Assembly: GCA_002104985.1 (NCBI GenBank)
Contig: MCGO01000055.1
Location: 62,001-126,000, forward strand
Source: Rhizoclosmatium globosum
Lineage: Eukaryota; Chytridiomycota; Chytridiomycetes; Chytridiales; Chytriomycetaceae
Reading direction: 5' to 3'
Length of the DNA: 64,000 bases
The notes under the pieces: generated by a model
What the model was told of the DNA's origin: nothing
Database searches by the model: none
The model's input: only the letters and a program-made list of their open reading frames with translations
Program-made: the position numbers and the translations under genes
Shown here: positions 1-13,500 of the stretch, one piece after another
How positions within the stretch are numbered: position 1 is the first letter of the stretch
Layout of the letters: each line of letters starts with the position of its first letter

Positions 1-1
1 G

Positions 2-112
2 AAGAAGGAGGGACTGATTGAAAAGGAAAAGGATAAAGAGGTGAAGGAAGAGACAGATCCACAGAAACAAAAAGCTGGATCAAAGTGGAATGGATTGTTA
101 CGAAAGAATTGA
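2..112 (+). CDS. C-terminal end of an unrecognised gene (partial)
   Basis: An open frame enters from the left edge and stops at TGA 110-112. The 36 visible residues are strongly charged, rich in Lys and Glu, and end with GLLRKN. No domain can be recognised from so little. It is read as the tail of a protein whose body lies outside the window because the frame is open from the first base and the next gene on the same strand begins about 200 bases later. It could also be chance coding in a purine-rich stretch. Confidence 0.35.
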   Translation, partial: KKEGLIEKEKDKEVKEETDPQKQKAGSKWNGLLRKN

Positions 113-307
113 GTGAGATAGTTTAATGGAATGAGGTGGTGGGAGGGGGACAGTTGTAGCATGAAACTCTTTTTTTTCGTTATTGTTCATTACGTCATAG
201 TAAATGTGATTTATTTCCACTGTTATTAGTGATGGGTGATAGTTGAAGATAAGTGACAGTGCCTTTTCCCATAGAGAAAGAATCAAAAGAAGGAAAAGAC
301 CAAAGAG

Positions 308-2281
308 ATGCAGTTCCGGCACCGACGCCTCCAAGCTGCCCTAGCCCTAGTACTATGCACGATCGCCGTGTACTTTCTGTTCTTTTCTGGGCCGAGCAAG
401 TCGTCGCTGCTCGAAACACAGGCGACTCGACCGACAGCGAAAACAAAGGCCAACGCCAAAGACCCGAATTCCAATTCCAATGCCAAGCACCACCCGGCCG
501 AGCGTCCGATTCCCGTCGCCGCTCTTCCAAATCAAAATGGACTCGCTGTTCCGCCGCCGCCAAAAAGGATCTCAAACTAAAGAACGTTAACGTCAACGTG
601 GTGAACCAGGCAAACAACCCAAACCAGGATGCCTCAAAGGGTTATCTGCCGCCGAGAAAGAACATTCCCTTCGAAGACCTTGAAAAGGACATTGATCTGC
701 TCCAGGCGAGATTCTTGGACTTTCTGAATGGCGAAGAGGGAGAGACCGATGAAAGGTAGCACCCTCAACCCCCCCCTTTCTATTTATATCCTGTATTGAC
801 TCAAGTGCCCAGCACTCCCTACGGCGTCTTTGGAGGCTCTCTGCTTGATCTCGACGGGCCCTTCTCAATCAGAACCACCTGGAACCACATCCATCAATAC
901 GCTCAACATTTAACTGCGAAACCCTACCCAAGGGGCGACATCAACGCCCTCGCCCGCAGATCAAGAGCTCTTTTAATTGCATACACAATCATTTATGACC
1001 AGCCATCCCTCACTACCCTCCTCGCCCTCGCAACCTCGGCAAAAAACCAAAGTGCGCAATCTGCCAGAAACCAACTCACAGCAGAACTATCCCAAATCGT
1101 CGAATCCCTCACAAACCAACTCTATCCATGGCTCAAACCGCGATACAATTCCCTCCAAGACATGCAAAAGTACTTTTCAAACTCAAAAACCCGTGACCTT
1201 GGTATCGTATTCACTACAGGTCAATGGCACTTTGAACTCGCACTCCACGCAATCCTCACACTGCGTGACGTTTTAAAATGCACTCTTCCCATCCAAGTCC
1301 TCTATATGGGTCCCAACGATCTCCCCGCCGAAATGCTGGCTGCCTTCAGAGCGATCCCCGGTGTCTCCACACTCGATATTACAACGAAATTCGCAGCTGC
1401 AGATATCGGTGGATGGGCTGTCAAACCCTTCTCGATTCTCGCTTCCGAATTCCGCACCTCCATCTTCATCGATGCCGATGTCCTCTTTTTCCAGAACCCT
1501 GAAACGATGGTGAAGGAGTCCATGTTGTTCAAGGAATACGGACAGTTGTTTTACCATGACAGGAGTATCGGGCGGGACGATCCTGTCGAGTGGTTCAGGA
1601 GTATTGACCCGGAAATGACGCAGTACGCTACACGGTTACGGTACACGAATGGTCTCAGTTCCCATGAAATGGAGAGTGGTGTTGTTGTCGTTGATAAAGC
1701 ACGGACAGGAAACCTGCATGCTTTATTGATGGTTTGCCAAATGAACAGTAAAGAGGAGCGGAAACTGTATACAAACACATGCATGGAGACAAAGAAACTT
1801 TGTAAGTGGTTAAATTTTTCTTTTATTCCGGGGCCTTAACATCCCTCCTCTCCCCACCCTCACTTTTTAGTGGATGTCTTGGGACATGATCCGCGTGCCC
1901 TACAAATTCACACCCACATTCGGAGGAACAGTCGGGTACATGAACGAAAAGTCGCACGTCTGGGGGCCTCTTCCACACCGACGAATACCAACGCCCGCTC
2001 TGGTGGAACGGCTCCGTCCTCAAAAACAAGCATCACCATAAAGACTCTGGGTACATGGAATTCGAGTACGCTGCTTTGATACGGACGCGGATAAGATTGA
2101 GTGGGAGTGGGAGACGGAGAATTCGCCGTTTTGCTTTGGGCCGAGGTATCCGGAGCGTGAGATTGTGGTGTTGAGTGATTTGAATAAGGCGAATGGGAAG
2201 AAGTATGTGGATATGTATGTGGAGATTAAGGAGAAGGGGTGGAAACAGTATGTGGAGGGTCGGTTTAAAGTGAAGGTGTGA
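308..2281 (+). CDS. MNN1-family (GT71) alpha-mannosyltransferase-like protein, copy 1
   Basis: Type II Golgi-style glycosyltransferase. A short basic N-terminus (MQFRHRR) precedes one membrane helix at about residues 8-27, then a low-complexity stem. The catalytic region carries the DxD metal/nucleotide-sugar motif as FIDADVLFFQNP near base 1480. It is clearly paralogous to the reverse-strand gene at 5580-7400, sharing VFGGSLL, LPIQV.YMGP, GWA.KPF and HEMESGVVV. A 57-nt intron at 756-812 joins DE to STPYGVFGG and matches the intron site of the paralogue; another lies near 1802-1870. A possible 35-nt intron at 548-582 restores the N-terminal frame. Downstream, homology jumps frame near 1768, 1962 and 2075, each by one base, so the copy is either a recent pseudogene or damaged by assembly error. 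The family adds mannose to glycans in the Golgi; the exact linkage is unknown. Confidence 0.75.
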
Positions 2282-2500
2282 TTGTTGCTTTTGTTCGTGT
2301 TTTTTTTATGATTATTATTAGTGATGTAGTAGGTTATATTGGGTGGCTCATTATTATTGTTTGTTGCTCTACTTTAAAGTAAATTGTGTTCATTCTTTTG
2401 GGACCAAATAAACGTCATATAAAAGCGCTGATTTTTTAAAGAGTAACTGGTATTCCTCTCAATGTTTACTTTTGATTTGAGTCAATAAGTTTGTTCAAAA

Positions 2501-4364
2501 ATGAATGGCGGTTCTGACATCTCTGCCACCATTTTCAGTGGCGAGCTTCTCAAGCAGAACAAGCATGGACAGTTCCAAAAGAGGTGCGAATTCATTAACA
2601 TCAAGGCAAACAACTGACAATTGCACCAGAGAGTTCCGGTTTGACGGGCTCCTCCTCTCTGTCTTTCCCCAAAGCGGCAGAAGCTTCCCGACCGTCAAAC
2701 TCTGCTGACCTTCGATCCAATCCGACACACAAACAATCCAGAGTTTGCAGAAGCCCTTCGCCGTTTCTATCCGTGCGTATTAGTAAAACTTGAAACCAAC
2801 TGAGACTGAAAAGCCCCCCAACAACACACAGTACTAACCCTCCAATGCCTGCTCTCACAAACCCGCTTATTGCGTCTTACGAAAATGATGATGTTGGATC
2901 AGCGATTATCACCCGGTACTACCATCTTCCAAAGGTGTGTTTGGTGTTCATATTGATGAAACCATGTTCGACTGACATTGTTTGCTATTTGCCCCAAAAT
3001 ATTAGTGGATTATCCCTACAGAGTCGATTCTTTCAATTCGTACCCTCGTGCCACATCCTCCAACGGATCCGTGGTCGAAAGCGGCGAGGACTTTTATTCT
3101 TGTTACAATTGAACGAGAGTATGTTCTTCGAGCTCCTACGCCCGAGCTGTTCCAGAGGTGCGAATTAATTTAGTTTGGGAAATATTAAATTATGAGTAGA
3201 TGGACATTCTTGCTTTCGCGAATGAGTTCAACACCTGATCAAGTCGATGTGGATCATCGATACCAGGGCAAACTGCATCACAATGAAACAGACGATGAGC
3301 GAAATATTCACGATGAGCACGATGATGAGGATTCAGGATCTCAATTGAATCTATCAACCAACTCGAGAAACTGGGAATCACAATTGAATCTTTCTAGTAA
3401 TAGCAGATACTCTGAAGCTTCTTCTTATATTCCATATCAACCGGCTCCTCCACCTCCCGGTCTAGTTTGGGCACCTCCGCCTCACCAAGTGCATGAAATA
3501 CTTTACAATCCTGAATCTCGGTCCCCTTCCCGACCTCCAACCGCCACCGACCAAAACAAGCCTCCATCCAGACCTCCAACTGCGACAGGACCCCCTATCG
3601 AACCACTTCCTCAACCACCCTCCCCACGTCCAAGAACACAACCAATTTCCCCACGTCCACCAACCCAAACTCTCACTCCACCATCCCAAATCCCACAACC
3701 ACCATCCACCTCTCCAAGACCCCCAACAAGCAGACCCCCATCCATCCGTCAAACAGTCCACCCAGAATCATCCCTCCAACACCTCCAAAACTGGCAAACC
3801 TCAGTCCAAGACCTCCTCGCCCGTCAACCAACCTCCCGCGCATCCATCCTCTCCGTCTCCGCGTCTCAACTCCAAGACCCAACCGCCTCCCAAATCCGCC
3901 GCGGGACACCAAGACAGTCCCTATTGTATAACCCAGCCGCAGCAGCAGGACAGTACACACAACCATCCCTCGCAGCCGTTCCTCCACGAGTTTTGGAATC
4001 GCTTGGATACAGTACATCAGCCGTCCAAGAAGTCTTATACATTCTTGGCCCCACAACTCCAACCCCCACAGAAAGCGTATTGATGGAGTACACGTGTATA
4101 GCAGTTCCACACCACCTGACTATGATTCTTCAGACTGTGCGTGGGCATCGAGATGCGGTGGGTGGGTCGGCAGGGTTAGAGCGGGTGTTGGCGAATGTGG
4201 AAGGAGTGTTGGGGGATTGGGACGTGATTGTCGTTGATGAGATGCGGGTTGCGAGTGAGACTGGAGATGAACTTGAGGAGGTGTGGAGGAGGTGTGTGAG
4301 GGGTGGGATTTTGGGGAAGGTTGAAGGCGTTGTTTTGAGTGTGAAGAGGGAGTTTGGGTTGTGA
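2501..4364 (+). CDS. PH-domain protein with proline-rich tail
   Basis: The reading frame must be assembled from pieces. The start ATG at 2501 gives MNGGSDISATIFSGELLKQN, resembling the first strand of a pleckstrin-homology domain. After a Ser-rich insert an exon around 2833-2934 is joined by a 71-nt phase-0 intron (2935-3005) to WIIPTESILSIRTLVP. It ends with FILVTIEREYVLRAPTPELF and, across a 42-nt intron (3158-3199), the conserved PH tryptophan in QRWTFLLSRM. The remaining roughly 380 residues are a proline/serine-rich disordered region and a small C-terminal globular part. PH domains bind phosphoinositides or proteins at membranes. The ERE.VLRAPT pattern recalls the cortical Mcp5/Num1-type PH domain, but that is a guess. 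A one-base break near 2614 and an unresolved junction near 2773-2832 remain. Confidence 0.5.
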
Positions 4365-4476
4365 AAAAAGGGATTATTCGAGTATAGTAGCTATAGTAAA
4401 TAAATAACCATTCTTTTGTAGCTGATGATGGTGTGATTAACCTTTATCTGGGAAACTCTTCTTCAACGCGAAAATC

Positions 4477-5474
4477 ATGCAGCCCCCGAAGCCCCCAGAG
4501 CCCGAAGGCAATTGGGACGCTCTCGTAGCAGTACTTACTCCAGCTCAGCGATTAATGCTAGCACAAGCTGCTCTCTCATTGCCAACGTCAAATGAGGACT
4601 TACCTGAACCCCAGCTACAACTTCCAAATGATTCCCATCCTCTTCTTCAACCACAACCACAACATCAACAAGGAAATACATCCTTTGAATTATCCGCTTC
4701 AATGTATAATTCAAACCTGCCACATGGTGATCCGTCATTTGAGCTGACAGCTAATGACACTCTGGGTTTCGACGAAAGTATCCCGGAAGTGCCAAGACAG
4801 GCAACAGGTCTAGAGACCAATGAGAGAAGCCTATATAATATCATCAATCAATCTAGTGCATTCCAATCTTCCATTCCTGTGTCCGATGGACTGTCACGCC
4901 AAATTGGGGATTTTGAAACGTTCACTGACTTGAGACGATACAGCGATCCCGGATTGAGTACTTTCCCCTCTGCCACTGAATCAATATGGCAGAGTCAACC
5001 TGGATTTTTGGCTGCTGGCGTCAATCATCCTGGGCTCGTCCCATCATCCTTTCCAAACTGGAAATCTGCGGACAACGACGCAATTGCGGGCAACAGCAAC
5101 AGCAACAGTAGCAGCAGCAATGCCACTCGCGACTTGATTCCAAAGACTCTTCAAAATAATGTGAAAAATCTGGAATGCATGTTTTGTGGGAGAGCAGTAA
5201 GGTAACCAAAAAACCACCACCAAATAACTGACTTTCAATTTTTCCCCAGTTTCAACGTCATCACGACTTGAAACGCCACGTCCATACTTTACACCGTGCT
5301 CCAGACGCACCACCAATACAATGCGAAGTTTGTCTTCATACTTTTAGGAGGTTTGTTTTTCTCCAGCTTTGTTTGTTGCAAAACGATTTACTTATCTCAT
5401 GGTACAGAATGGATGCTCTTCGTAAACATCAAAAAGGAAGATGCAGAGGTCGAAGTGATTCGCTGGATGAATAA
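4477..5474 (+). CDS. C2H2 zinc-finger transcription factor
   Basis: Three exons are supported: 4477-5196, 5250-5350 and 5408-5474, with introns of 53 and 57 nt. Splicing builds two zinc fingers at the C-terminus. The first is ECMFCGRAFQRHHDLKRH followed by VHTLH. The second is QCEVCLHTFRRMDALRKH with a final Cys in KGRC, so it is a C2HC variant. Both introns fall inside finger coding, and each acceptor preserves the C-x2-C-x12-H spacing, which is why these junctions were chosen. The long N-terminal part is Gln/Ser/Asn-rich with no recognised domain, typical of an activation region. It probably acts as a nuclear DNA-binding regulator; targets cannot be inferred. The finger pair resembles fingers 2-3 of the gene at 33198-35067. 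Confidence 0.7.
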
Positions 5475-5579
5475 TGGACTTAAATTGTAGAAACTTCTTT
5501 TGTATCTAATGTATTCTATAACGAAAATACAATAATGGGTGAAAAAGAAACAGTCTATTTTTATATATAATTTACGTTT

Positions 5580-7400
5580 TCAGAAAGAAGTCCCAAAGGC
5601 ATCTATGAAATATTTCTTCCAACCCTTAGCCTTCAGTGCTTCATACAGTTTTATAAATCCAGCACCGACTTGTTCATTTTCGGGGCTCAATCGAATGACT
5701 TCTTTTGATGGGTTTCCAGGCAACAAACACAGCGGCATCTCGCCATACATTTCCCAAGTATGGCCAGTCCCATCCGTGTCAAAAGCTGCATAATCGAACC
5801 GCAGATACTTTTCCGTTGTAATGTACTTGCATTCGAACAAGCCCCCATTCCACCATAACGGCTGGCTGAATTCGTCAGTGTGAAACAATGGCCCACAAAC
5901 AGACCCAGTAGGTGTCATTCCACCAAGCGTTCCTCCCGAATTGGGTACGAATTCAAACGGCGCTCTCAGCATTTCCCAGGAAAACCAGAACGTCTCCTTA
6001 TCACCATACACATGAGCGTACGCTATATCTCGTTCTACTTTCGAGTTAAGCTGACAAGTGAGCAGTAAGGAATGTAACGCATCAGTTCGAGACTTGTCAA
6101 TCACAACGACACCGCTCTCCATCTCGTGATGAGACTTTCCAGTTGTGTATCGAAGAGTTGAGGCGTACTTTGACAGAACTGGGGTGATGGTTCTGAACCA
6201 TTCGAGAGAATCGTATTTTGGTTGAAAGAGTGTTCGGTCGCGGTAAAATAGCTGGCCATGTTTCGTGAATAGTTTGGAGGATTTGACTAAGACTTCAGGG
6301 TCTTGGAAAAAGAGGGCATCCGCGTCAATGAAGATTGCCGTTTGAAACGATGAAGCGAGCATTGCAAAAGGTTTGATGGCCCATCCAGATACCTCAGAGT
6401 TTCCAAACTTTGACAGAATGTCCACAGTTTCCACGTTGGGTATTGAGGAAAGAGCAGTCAGCATTTCCGGATCAAGGTCTTCGGGGCCCATATACTGAAC
6501 TTGAATCGGCAGTTTGCAGTTGAGAGTCTGACGCAGAGAAAGAATTGCATGGACTGCATACTCGAAATGTTCTTTGCCTGTTGAAAAGACAATACCAAGG
6601 GGAGCTGTCTTTGGCGATGAAGCTTCTTCTTGCATTTCTTTAATGCTTTTGTAATGTGGCTGGATCCAGGGATATATTTGTGATGTAGTTGTGGAAACGA
6701 TTTGGTGTAGTTCCTTTGTAAGCGAAATTGCAGACTCAGACGGCGAAAGAACCTGCAATAACGACGGCGGATGGTCGAATATGACTTTGTACGCAATCAG
6801 ATTCGCCCTGGCTCGTCGTGCCAGCTGTAGCAAGTCTCCTCTGTTATGGGGAAGGGTCATCAGAAACTGTGAGTACTGATGCACTTTGCTCCAAACAGAT
6901 TCGACATTGAAAGAACTGGTTAAGTTCAGAAGGGAACCCCCAAACACGGAACTGAGGGCTGTTAGTAAGCAGTTGAAACATGATTTGTCTCTTCACCTCT
7001 CATCCTTTCCAGCTTCGCCGTTCAGATAGTCAAGTATCTGAGCTTGCATCCAATCTATGTTTGTTTCCAAATCTGTGGTGGTGATTGTTGGAGTGATAGC
7101 AGGACTTGAAGCAGTGGATGGATGGATCGGTGTTGACAGTTTAGTTGGAACAGCAATTGGTCCATCGGCTGAGACATCTTGTTGGCTGAGATCGGATTCA
7201 AGCACGTTATTTGTTGCTGAGGGAGCGTTCAGGGCCGAGGTCGCCACCGGAACATTGGTGGTTGCATTAGGATATGAACTGCCTCGCTGCCGGCTGTCGC
7301 TCGCTGTGAGTCGGAAGTTCTGTGCAACTTGCAGAAGCACAATAAGTCCAGCCAGAACTAGTATCAGCCGCTGCCGCCGAGGAAACGAAGGAATGCCCAT
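5580..7400 (-). CDS. MNN1-family (GT71) alpha-mannosyltransferase-like protein, copy 2
   Basis: Two exons, 7400-6997 and 6951-5580 (45-nt intron), give an uninterrupted protein of about 590 residues. MGIPSFPRRQRLILVLAGLI supplies a short basic cytosolic end and a membrane anchor, as expected of a type II Golgi enzyme; a start further upstream at 7445 is possible. The luminal part contains FIDADALFFQDP (the DxD motif), GWAIKPFAML, HEMESGVVVIDKS, GDKETFWFSWE and PLWWNGG, all of them conserved positions in the MNN1/GT71 family. Compared with the forward-strand paralogue at 308-2281, this copy has no frame breaks and is the better functional candidate. Likely role: extension of cell-surface mannan or N/O-glycans. 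The next gene on this strand ends 170 bases beyond its start. Confidence 0.82.
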
Positions 7401-7572
7401 AAATTGGGTTGGGTTGAAGGATCTCCGATGAAAAAATCTGCACAATAATACGGGAAAAAGAGGGAACCATTTCTTTCGACGGGTCTGCTTGGAGACTACA
7501 ATAATTCACCTCCTGGTATCAATTTCAAGGCGATCGCAATTAATGTCATTTAAATTTAATCAGATACATATT

Positions 7573-10500
7573 TTACTCATCATCAAACAAGAGCGTTGGA
7601 TCCGTCTCCAAATCATGATAGTTTGCTTGTACAGGTGCATATCCAGCTCTTTGATAGTATGCATCCCGCGCCCAATCGAAGCCTTCCTTCGCCTTCGTTA
7701 ATCCAATCTCAATCAACCCAAAAATCACAATAACTGATGTTTTGAGAATGTATCCAGCCCGTGCAACAACATCATTTGCTCGTGCTGCTACATCCTCAGA
7801 TGTCTCATCATCAACAGGAAGTCTAAATATTAATGTTAATGCATCCACTTTGGTTCAAAAAATTCAGTTTCCCCACCTTATGCGACCTCCACGTTTCATG
7901 TTGATGATGGCAGTAGAAACAGCACCAGGAATACCAATCACCAATGCAAAGATGCCCATCCATCCCATAAACGATATTGCGACGGCTATAGTTGTCGGTT
8001 AATTTTAAAAAAGTTGACATATCTTAACACTCACCACAAGACTCGACTCGCCCAACATCTAAAGTGACGCCTCCCACACATTTCGTGTTCTTAATTTTGA
8101 CATATCCAGTTGTATATTTAAGTTGACCATTCTGGCAAGTCGGCGCTGGAGCCGTATAACCTGCATTGATTTCACACACATTATTGGCATTACGCGAATA
8201 ACCAATATCGCAGGTGAAATCATCAGCAGTACATTCGCATGTCTTAACAAGTGTAATTGGAGCCTCATAGAACCCTTTAGAATGGCATTCCTTGTCTGAT
8301 TTGCGTCGGTAGTACTGAACCTGATTGAAGCAGTCAATAAATTACACAATTACTGTAGAGCAAACTAATACCTGTTGGCCAAGCATACAGTGGTTGTCTC
8401 CTACTTTTTCACCTGTAGGATTCCAAGCCTCGTAATCACTTTTTTCATCGTCTCCCTTCACAAACTTACACTCTCGTGGCCATACCTTTGTGAAATCGAG
8501 ACGAACAGCAGCAGTATCTTTGTCATTGCTTCCTCCACTCACTCTTCCAAACACCACAAACACAGATGAAGCCCCGTAAGGCTCAGTGATAATGTTCGTC
8601 ACATGTAGTTTACCGCCGTTAAGACCAGGCGATATTTTGGCACTTGTGAACGCCTTTCCATGATTCAACGAGAACTTGATTTCATCAATGGCTTCCTCGT
8701 CGTTTGCCAAAATAATGATTCCACCTTGATCACCGAATTCATACAGATGGGCATCTTTAGCGACTTCGACCCACGTGAGACCAGCATCACGGGTAAGGAA
8801 TGTGTTTCCGTCTTTTCGTTTTGTGAGATAGGGACCAACGTTTCCTACGCCCATCATAAATCCAACTGCAGAAGCAGAAGAAAATAAGTCATTTGCATCG
8901 CTTCGTTCAGTAAAGTGGTGGAGGTTCAGGTGACAATCTTTCCCGCATTTGTATGACTTTCCTTCAGAGTCGACTAAGGAAAAAAATGAGGTTGAAGAAC
9001 GCATTTAAGAGAGTACATACCTTTTGGTGGAGTCAAAGGCTTCCACAAATCACCATCATTAAATGTTATCATGGATCTAACCTGTTTGGCTCGTCCAGTC
9101 TTGACATCATCCTTGTTGATGACAGTGTTTGCCATCCCGATTCCAGGAATACCCAGCAACTTCTCAAAGTCGGTGAATCCATTATGATCTTGATTGACGT
9201 TATTGAGAGAAATCTTGTATTGGGTTCCTGCAGGATCAATGCTCTTGTATAAAGTACCCATTTCAGCACCAGAATCTTTGCTGGCAAACACCTGAATGAA
9301 CGCAGACCCAGTTGAAGCATCTAAAAGTGTGTAACCATAGTCTGGAATCTTGTCATCATCCTCGAAAGTTCCTTTCGTCCATGTCACTGCATCCAATGAC
9401 GAATACATGTGCATTTGAGATGCTCCAGTATCAAGCTAAGGTTGATTAGTACAATACAACTATTATCTTCAAAAATTCACCTGCGCGGCAACCATATACT
9501 CAGAACTTGTAGCGAAGTTAATCGTAAACTCCAAAGCCGTCTCCCACTTTCCTCCCAAGTTCGTGCTTCTCATCAATTTACGCATAGTTCTCTGCCCCAT
9601 ATTTTTCTGATTTCCAGAGTTGACGCTATATGCCTGACACAAGATTGTATCTTTGCTGACTTTCTTGAAAGCTGGTTCCAATGCAAATGAACACTTCCCA
9701 ACATAGTTTGCAATCTCTTTCCAGCTACCACCGTGGTTTGTTGATACATACGCGACAGTCTTGCAGTTAGGTGAAACCATGCCATCACAGTCCTTGTCAG
9801 CAATCCAAATGAGGTAGTTCTTTTCGGTGGAATGGGTGATGAGGTATTCTACCGCCAGTTTACTAGCTCGAAGAGGCACAGTGATTTTTTTGAATGTCTT
9901 GCCCTTATCGTCTGTAAACCAAAGAAGTAGTCCTTCTTCATCCATGACATATGCACGCGAATCAGGCCGGAATGGATCCAACATAATCAATTCATAATCT
10001 TCAGCTTTCAGCTCTGCAGGTCGCTTCCAGGTGGCTCCGGCATCCTGCGAAGTGTAAACCAATCCAACTTCATCCAGAATCATGATACTCGATGTTTGAT
10101 TGAAATAGAAGTAGCTCACAATTCCGTGCTTCAGCAAATTCGTTGTAATTTTAAGGTTTCCAGGTGTCGTGCTCACTTCTCCACATGTTCGTTGAACTTT
10201 GGGGCTCAAGTCTACACCGCCTTTACATTGCGAGAGAGGAATCTTGCGATAACCAGATGACCCCATGTACGACGTACCAGCTTTACAGTCCTTTGGCTGT
10301 AACGGGTCCACAGTGAAAGGAACGCACTTGTTGTTGGCATCCCGATAGAAGTGGAAGTCGCTTGTGACATGCGAGTCAGCAATAGAACGAATACAGAAAA
10401 TTAATAACATACCATTCAAAATCAATGTCGGTACAAGCACAAGTCTCGGTCTTGTCAGGCATATCTTCAAACTCTCGTCCAATATGACAATCCGCATCTG

Positions 10501-13500
10501 TCTTTCTGCGCCAGAACGAAGTATCCTTACCCAAGAAGCAACGATCTTTTCCATTATCTCCAGCCGGTGTCCATTCGACGAAATCGCCACCTTTTTTTGG
10601 GTCCCCACAGGTTCGTGGCAAAACAGGTGCAAAGTCGATAGTAATGATGCTATGCTCCGATTTCTTGTCAACAGAGCCCGTAATAATAAACTTGAGCGAA
10701 GTCGCGCTTGGTTCCGAATAAACAGACGAAACACGAATAGGAGTCTCAACAAATTGGAATTCAGCCCAACTTTCACCGTAATTCCATGAGTAACTATAGA
10801 AACAAATTTAGTTAAATTACCAACCAAGATTGATTGTTACTCACATCAACTTATTCGTAGCTTCCTCGTCATTTACCATAACAATCATGGCTCCATGATC
10901 TCCAATCGCCCACTTGTGTGCATCTTTACGGATCTCGGTCCAAGTTCGCCCTGCATCTTTTGTCAAAAACATGTTGCTATCGCCATATGCGTCCAAGTGA
11001 GATCCAACGCTTCCAACGGCAACCATAATACCGGCTGCGTGCTTTGATGTGTGGACAGACGGTTTTCCACTGCCCAATGTACCTGATACACTTCCGGAAA
11101 TTTTGTTGTAGATGTTGAGAGTACACTATTGAAACAACATCAGCCTGAAACAAAATCCTCTTATCAAGCTTACATCCGAGTCACAAGAATACGAGTTACC
11201 CTCCGAGTCAGTCTCAGGAGCCTTCAAAGTGGACCAAGTCGACCCGTCGTCAAACGAAATCAGACTCTTGACGTGTTTTTTACCCGAAGAAATGTCTAAC
11301 GGATTGTTACTTGATTCGCCAAAATGACACCAGGAATCCCCTTCATCTTCTCAAAGTCAACTAAGCACAAAAGTCAGTTGTCTGACCTTAATTTACGAAC
11401 ATGATCCATACCAATTCCACGGTCATTTCGGTTCGTGTTCTCCAAAATCCGATTATAGTAAGTTCCGTTAGAGTTGGACTTGAACAAGTGACCATACTCA
11501 TGCCCAACATTCCGACTCTGTCCCATATCCAAGAAAATACCGTTTGTTCGAGACTCAAGTACCGTGAAACCCTATATATCCATACGTCAACCTCCAACAT
11601 CAAAAAATCCCAACCAAAACAAAAACACAACTTACATCATGCTCAACTTCCAGCCCAGGTGGAAACTCAGTCTCAACAAACGTCTTTCCATCCGAACTAA
11701 CAACAAGCTTCGTCCCACTTCCATCCTCCATCAAAACAACCAACACAGTATCAACCACATAAAACATAAAACTCCCTTCTCAATAACAACAGTTCGGTCT
11801 CGCCCCTGATTCGTAATCAAAACCAGTTGTAAAGGATTCTCAGAAGTTCCATGGTTCCCTAACCCTTCTTGACTCGTTTTCGAGTTCTTGTCTTTGAAAG
11901 AGGAACAAAAGACAGCATCTTTCGCGAGTCCAGATCCGTCTGTGAAGTGAGAATCCCATGCCCAAACACATTTCGTAGCCCAGGTCTCAACCGGTTTCCC
12001 CGAATTCAGCCAACTCTTTCCAGAATCGAATGTCAGTAAACTTCTGAGTGTGTCTTTCCTGCGCCGCCTACAAAGACGAGGTAATCTCTTTCGGTTGGGT
12101 GGAAGTCGAGGATCTGGATCTGGAGTTGGTTGAACTTTGTAGGGGTTTTAATGGCGACGGGGTCTGTGGCGATTCCATCTTTCGTCATGAAGATGGCTTC
12201 TTCGGTTAGGAAGAAGACGCGTTGATAGTCGATTTCGTGGACTCCCATCAAAAGAATAGGATATTTCTTCGCAAAGAAGGATGGCTGTGTCCAAGTAACA
12301 CCTTCGTCAGTAGATCGGTACAACTGGGATCCCATATTCTGAAGGAGGAGAACCGTTGGGCTATCCTTGAGGTATAATACCTTATCCGGCTTTTCAGGGA
12401 TAGTCTTCAGGGTTGCTACTGGAGGCTTGCCACCTTTTGGAGGTGCCGTTGTTCCACCACCGCTTCCTTTACCACCATTATCACCCGCACCACGCCCAGC
12501 TTTACAATCCATCTGCTTCTTTTCATCAAGAACTTTCCCACCCGTACATTATCGCCAGGAATCTTACGAAGCCCAGGACTTCCCTTATACTGACTCCCAA
12601 CAGGACACTCAGAAGGCTGATCTAATGCAGGCCCAACTTGCACACACTTGAGTTCCTTTGCACGATCCACTTTATCATCTTGCTTGAAATTAAAGTCACA
12701 TTCGTAATCGTCAACGTCGCATTCGCAAGGAGTTCTTTTGACTTCCGGGTGCTTGAATTTTCTTCCGACACTGCAATCCGCGTCTGCTTTGCGACGGTAG
12801 TAGCCAACGTCTTCACCCAGGACACATACGTCCTTGCCAGAAGTTCCAACTGCTTGGGCGTCCACAACTCAAAGTCCTTGGAAGCGCTCGGGTTCTTTGG
12901 GTCAAATCACACTTTCGAGTCTGGACTTCAGAAAAGTCGAGTTGGACGACAGCGTATTTTGGGTTCTCAAACATTTTCTTGACAGAGCTTTCGGCAACGA
13001 TAATCATTTTTGAGGATGTCGAGTCAGAGTCGATACTTGTGGCCACAGCTCTCCACTCCTTCACGCCTTCGACTTTTACGTCAAGAGTTTTCCATGAATC
13101 TGGTTTTCCGCGCTTGGTGTTGTATAGAACCTTGGACGCGTCAGAGGTACCATCAGGTACCAACACGACAATACTTCCGGAATCAATAATCTCGTACTTG
13201 TATGGTCCTCTCGCGGCATTGACCCAAGTAAGTCCACCGTCAACACTCAAGAATGTATCACTCTTGGCGTATTCGACAAGCGATTCACCAACATTTCCAA
13301 CACCAACAAGAAACCCAGGAGCTCCCAACGTTGAAAACACCTTCCCAACATTATGGAACTCGCTTTTGGAATGGAAATGCAGTGCACATTTTGCATCGAC
13401 AGGCTCGCTCTCTTTCCCCACCTTACAGGTCCACGAGTCACCCTTCACGTCAGTGGTAGGCGGTCTCAACAAATTCCATCGTGCGCCATCATCAAACGAG

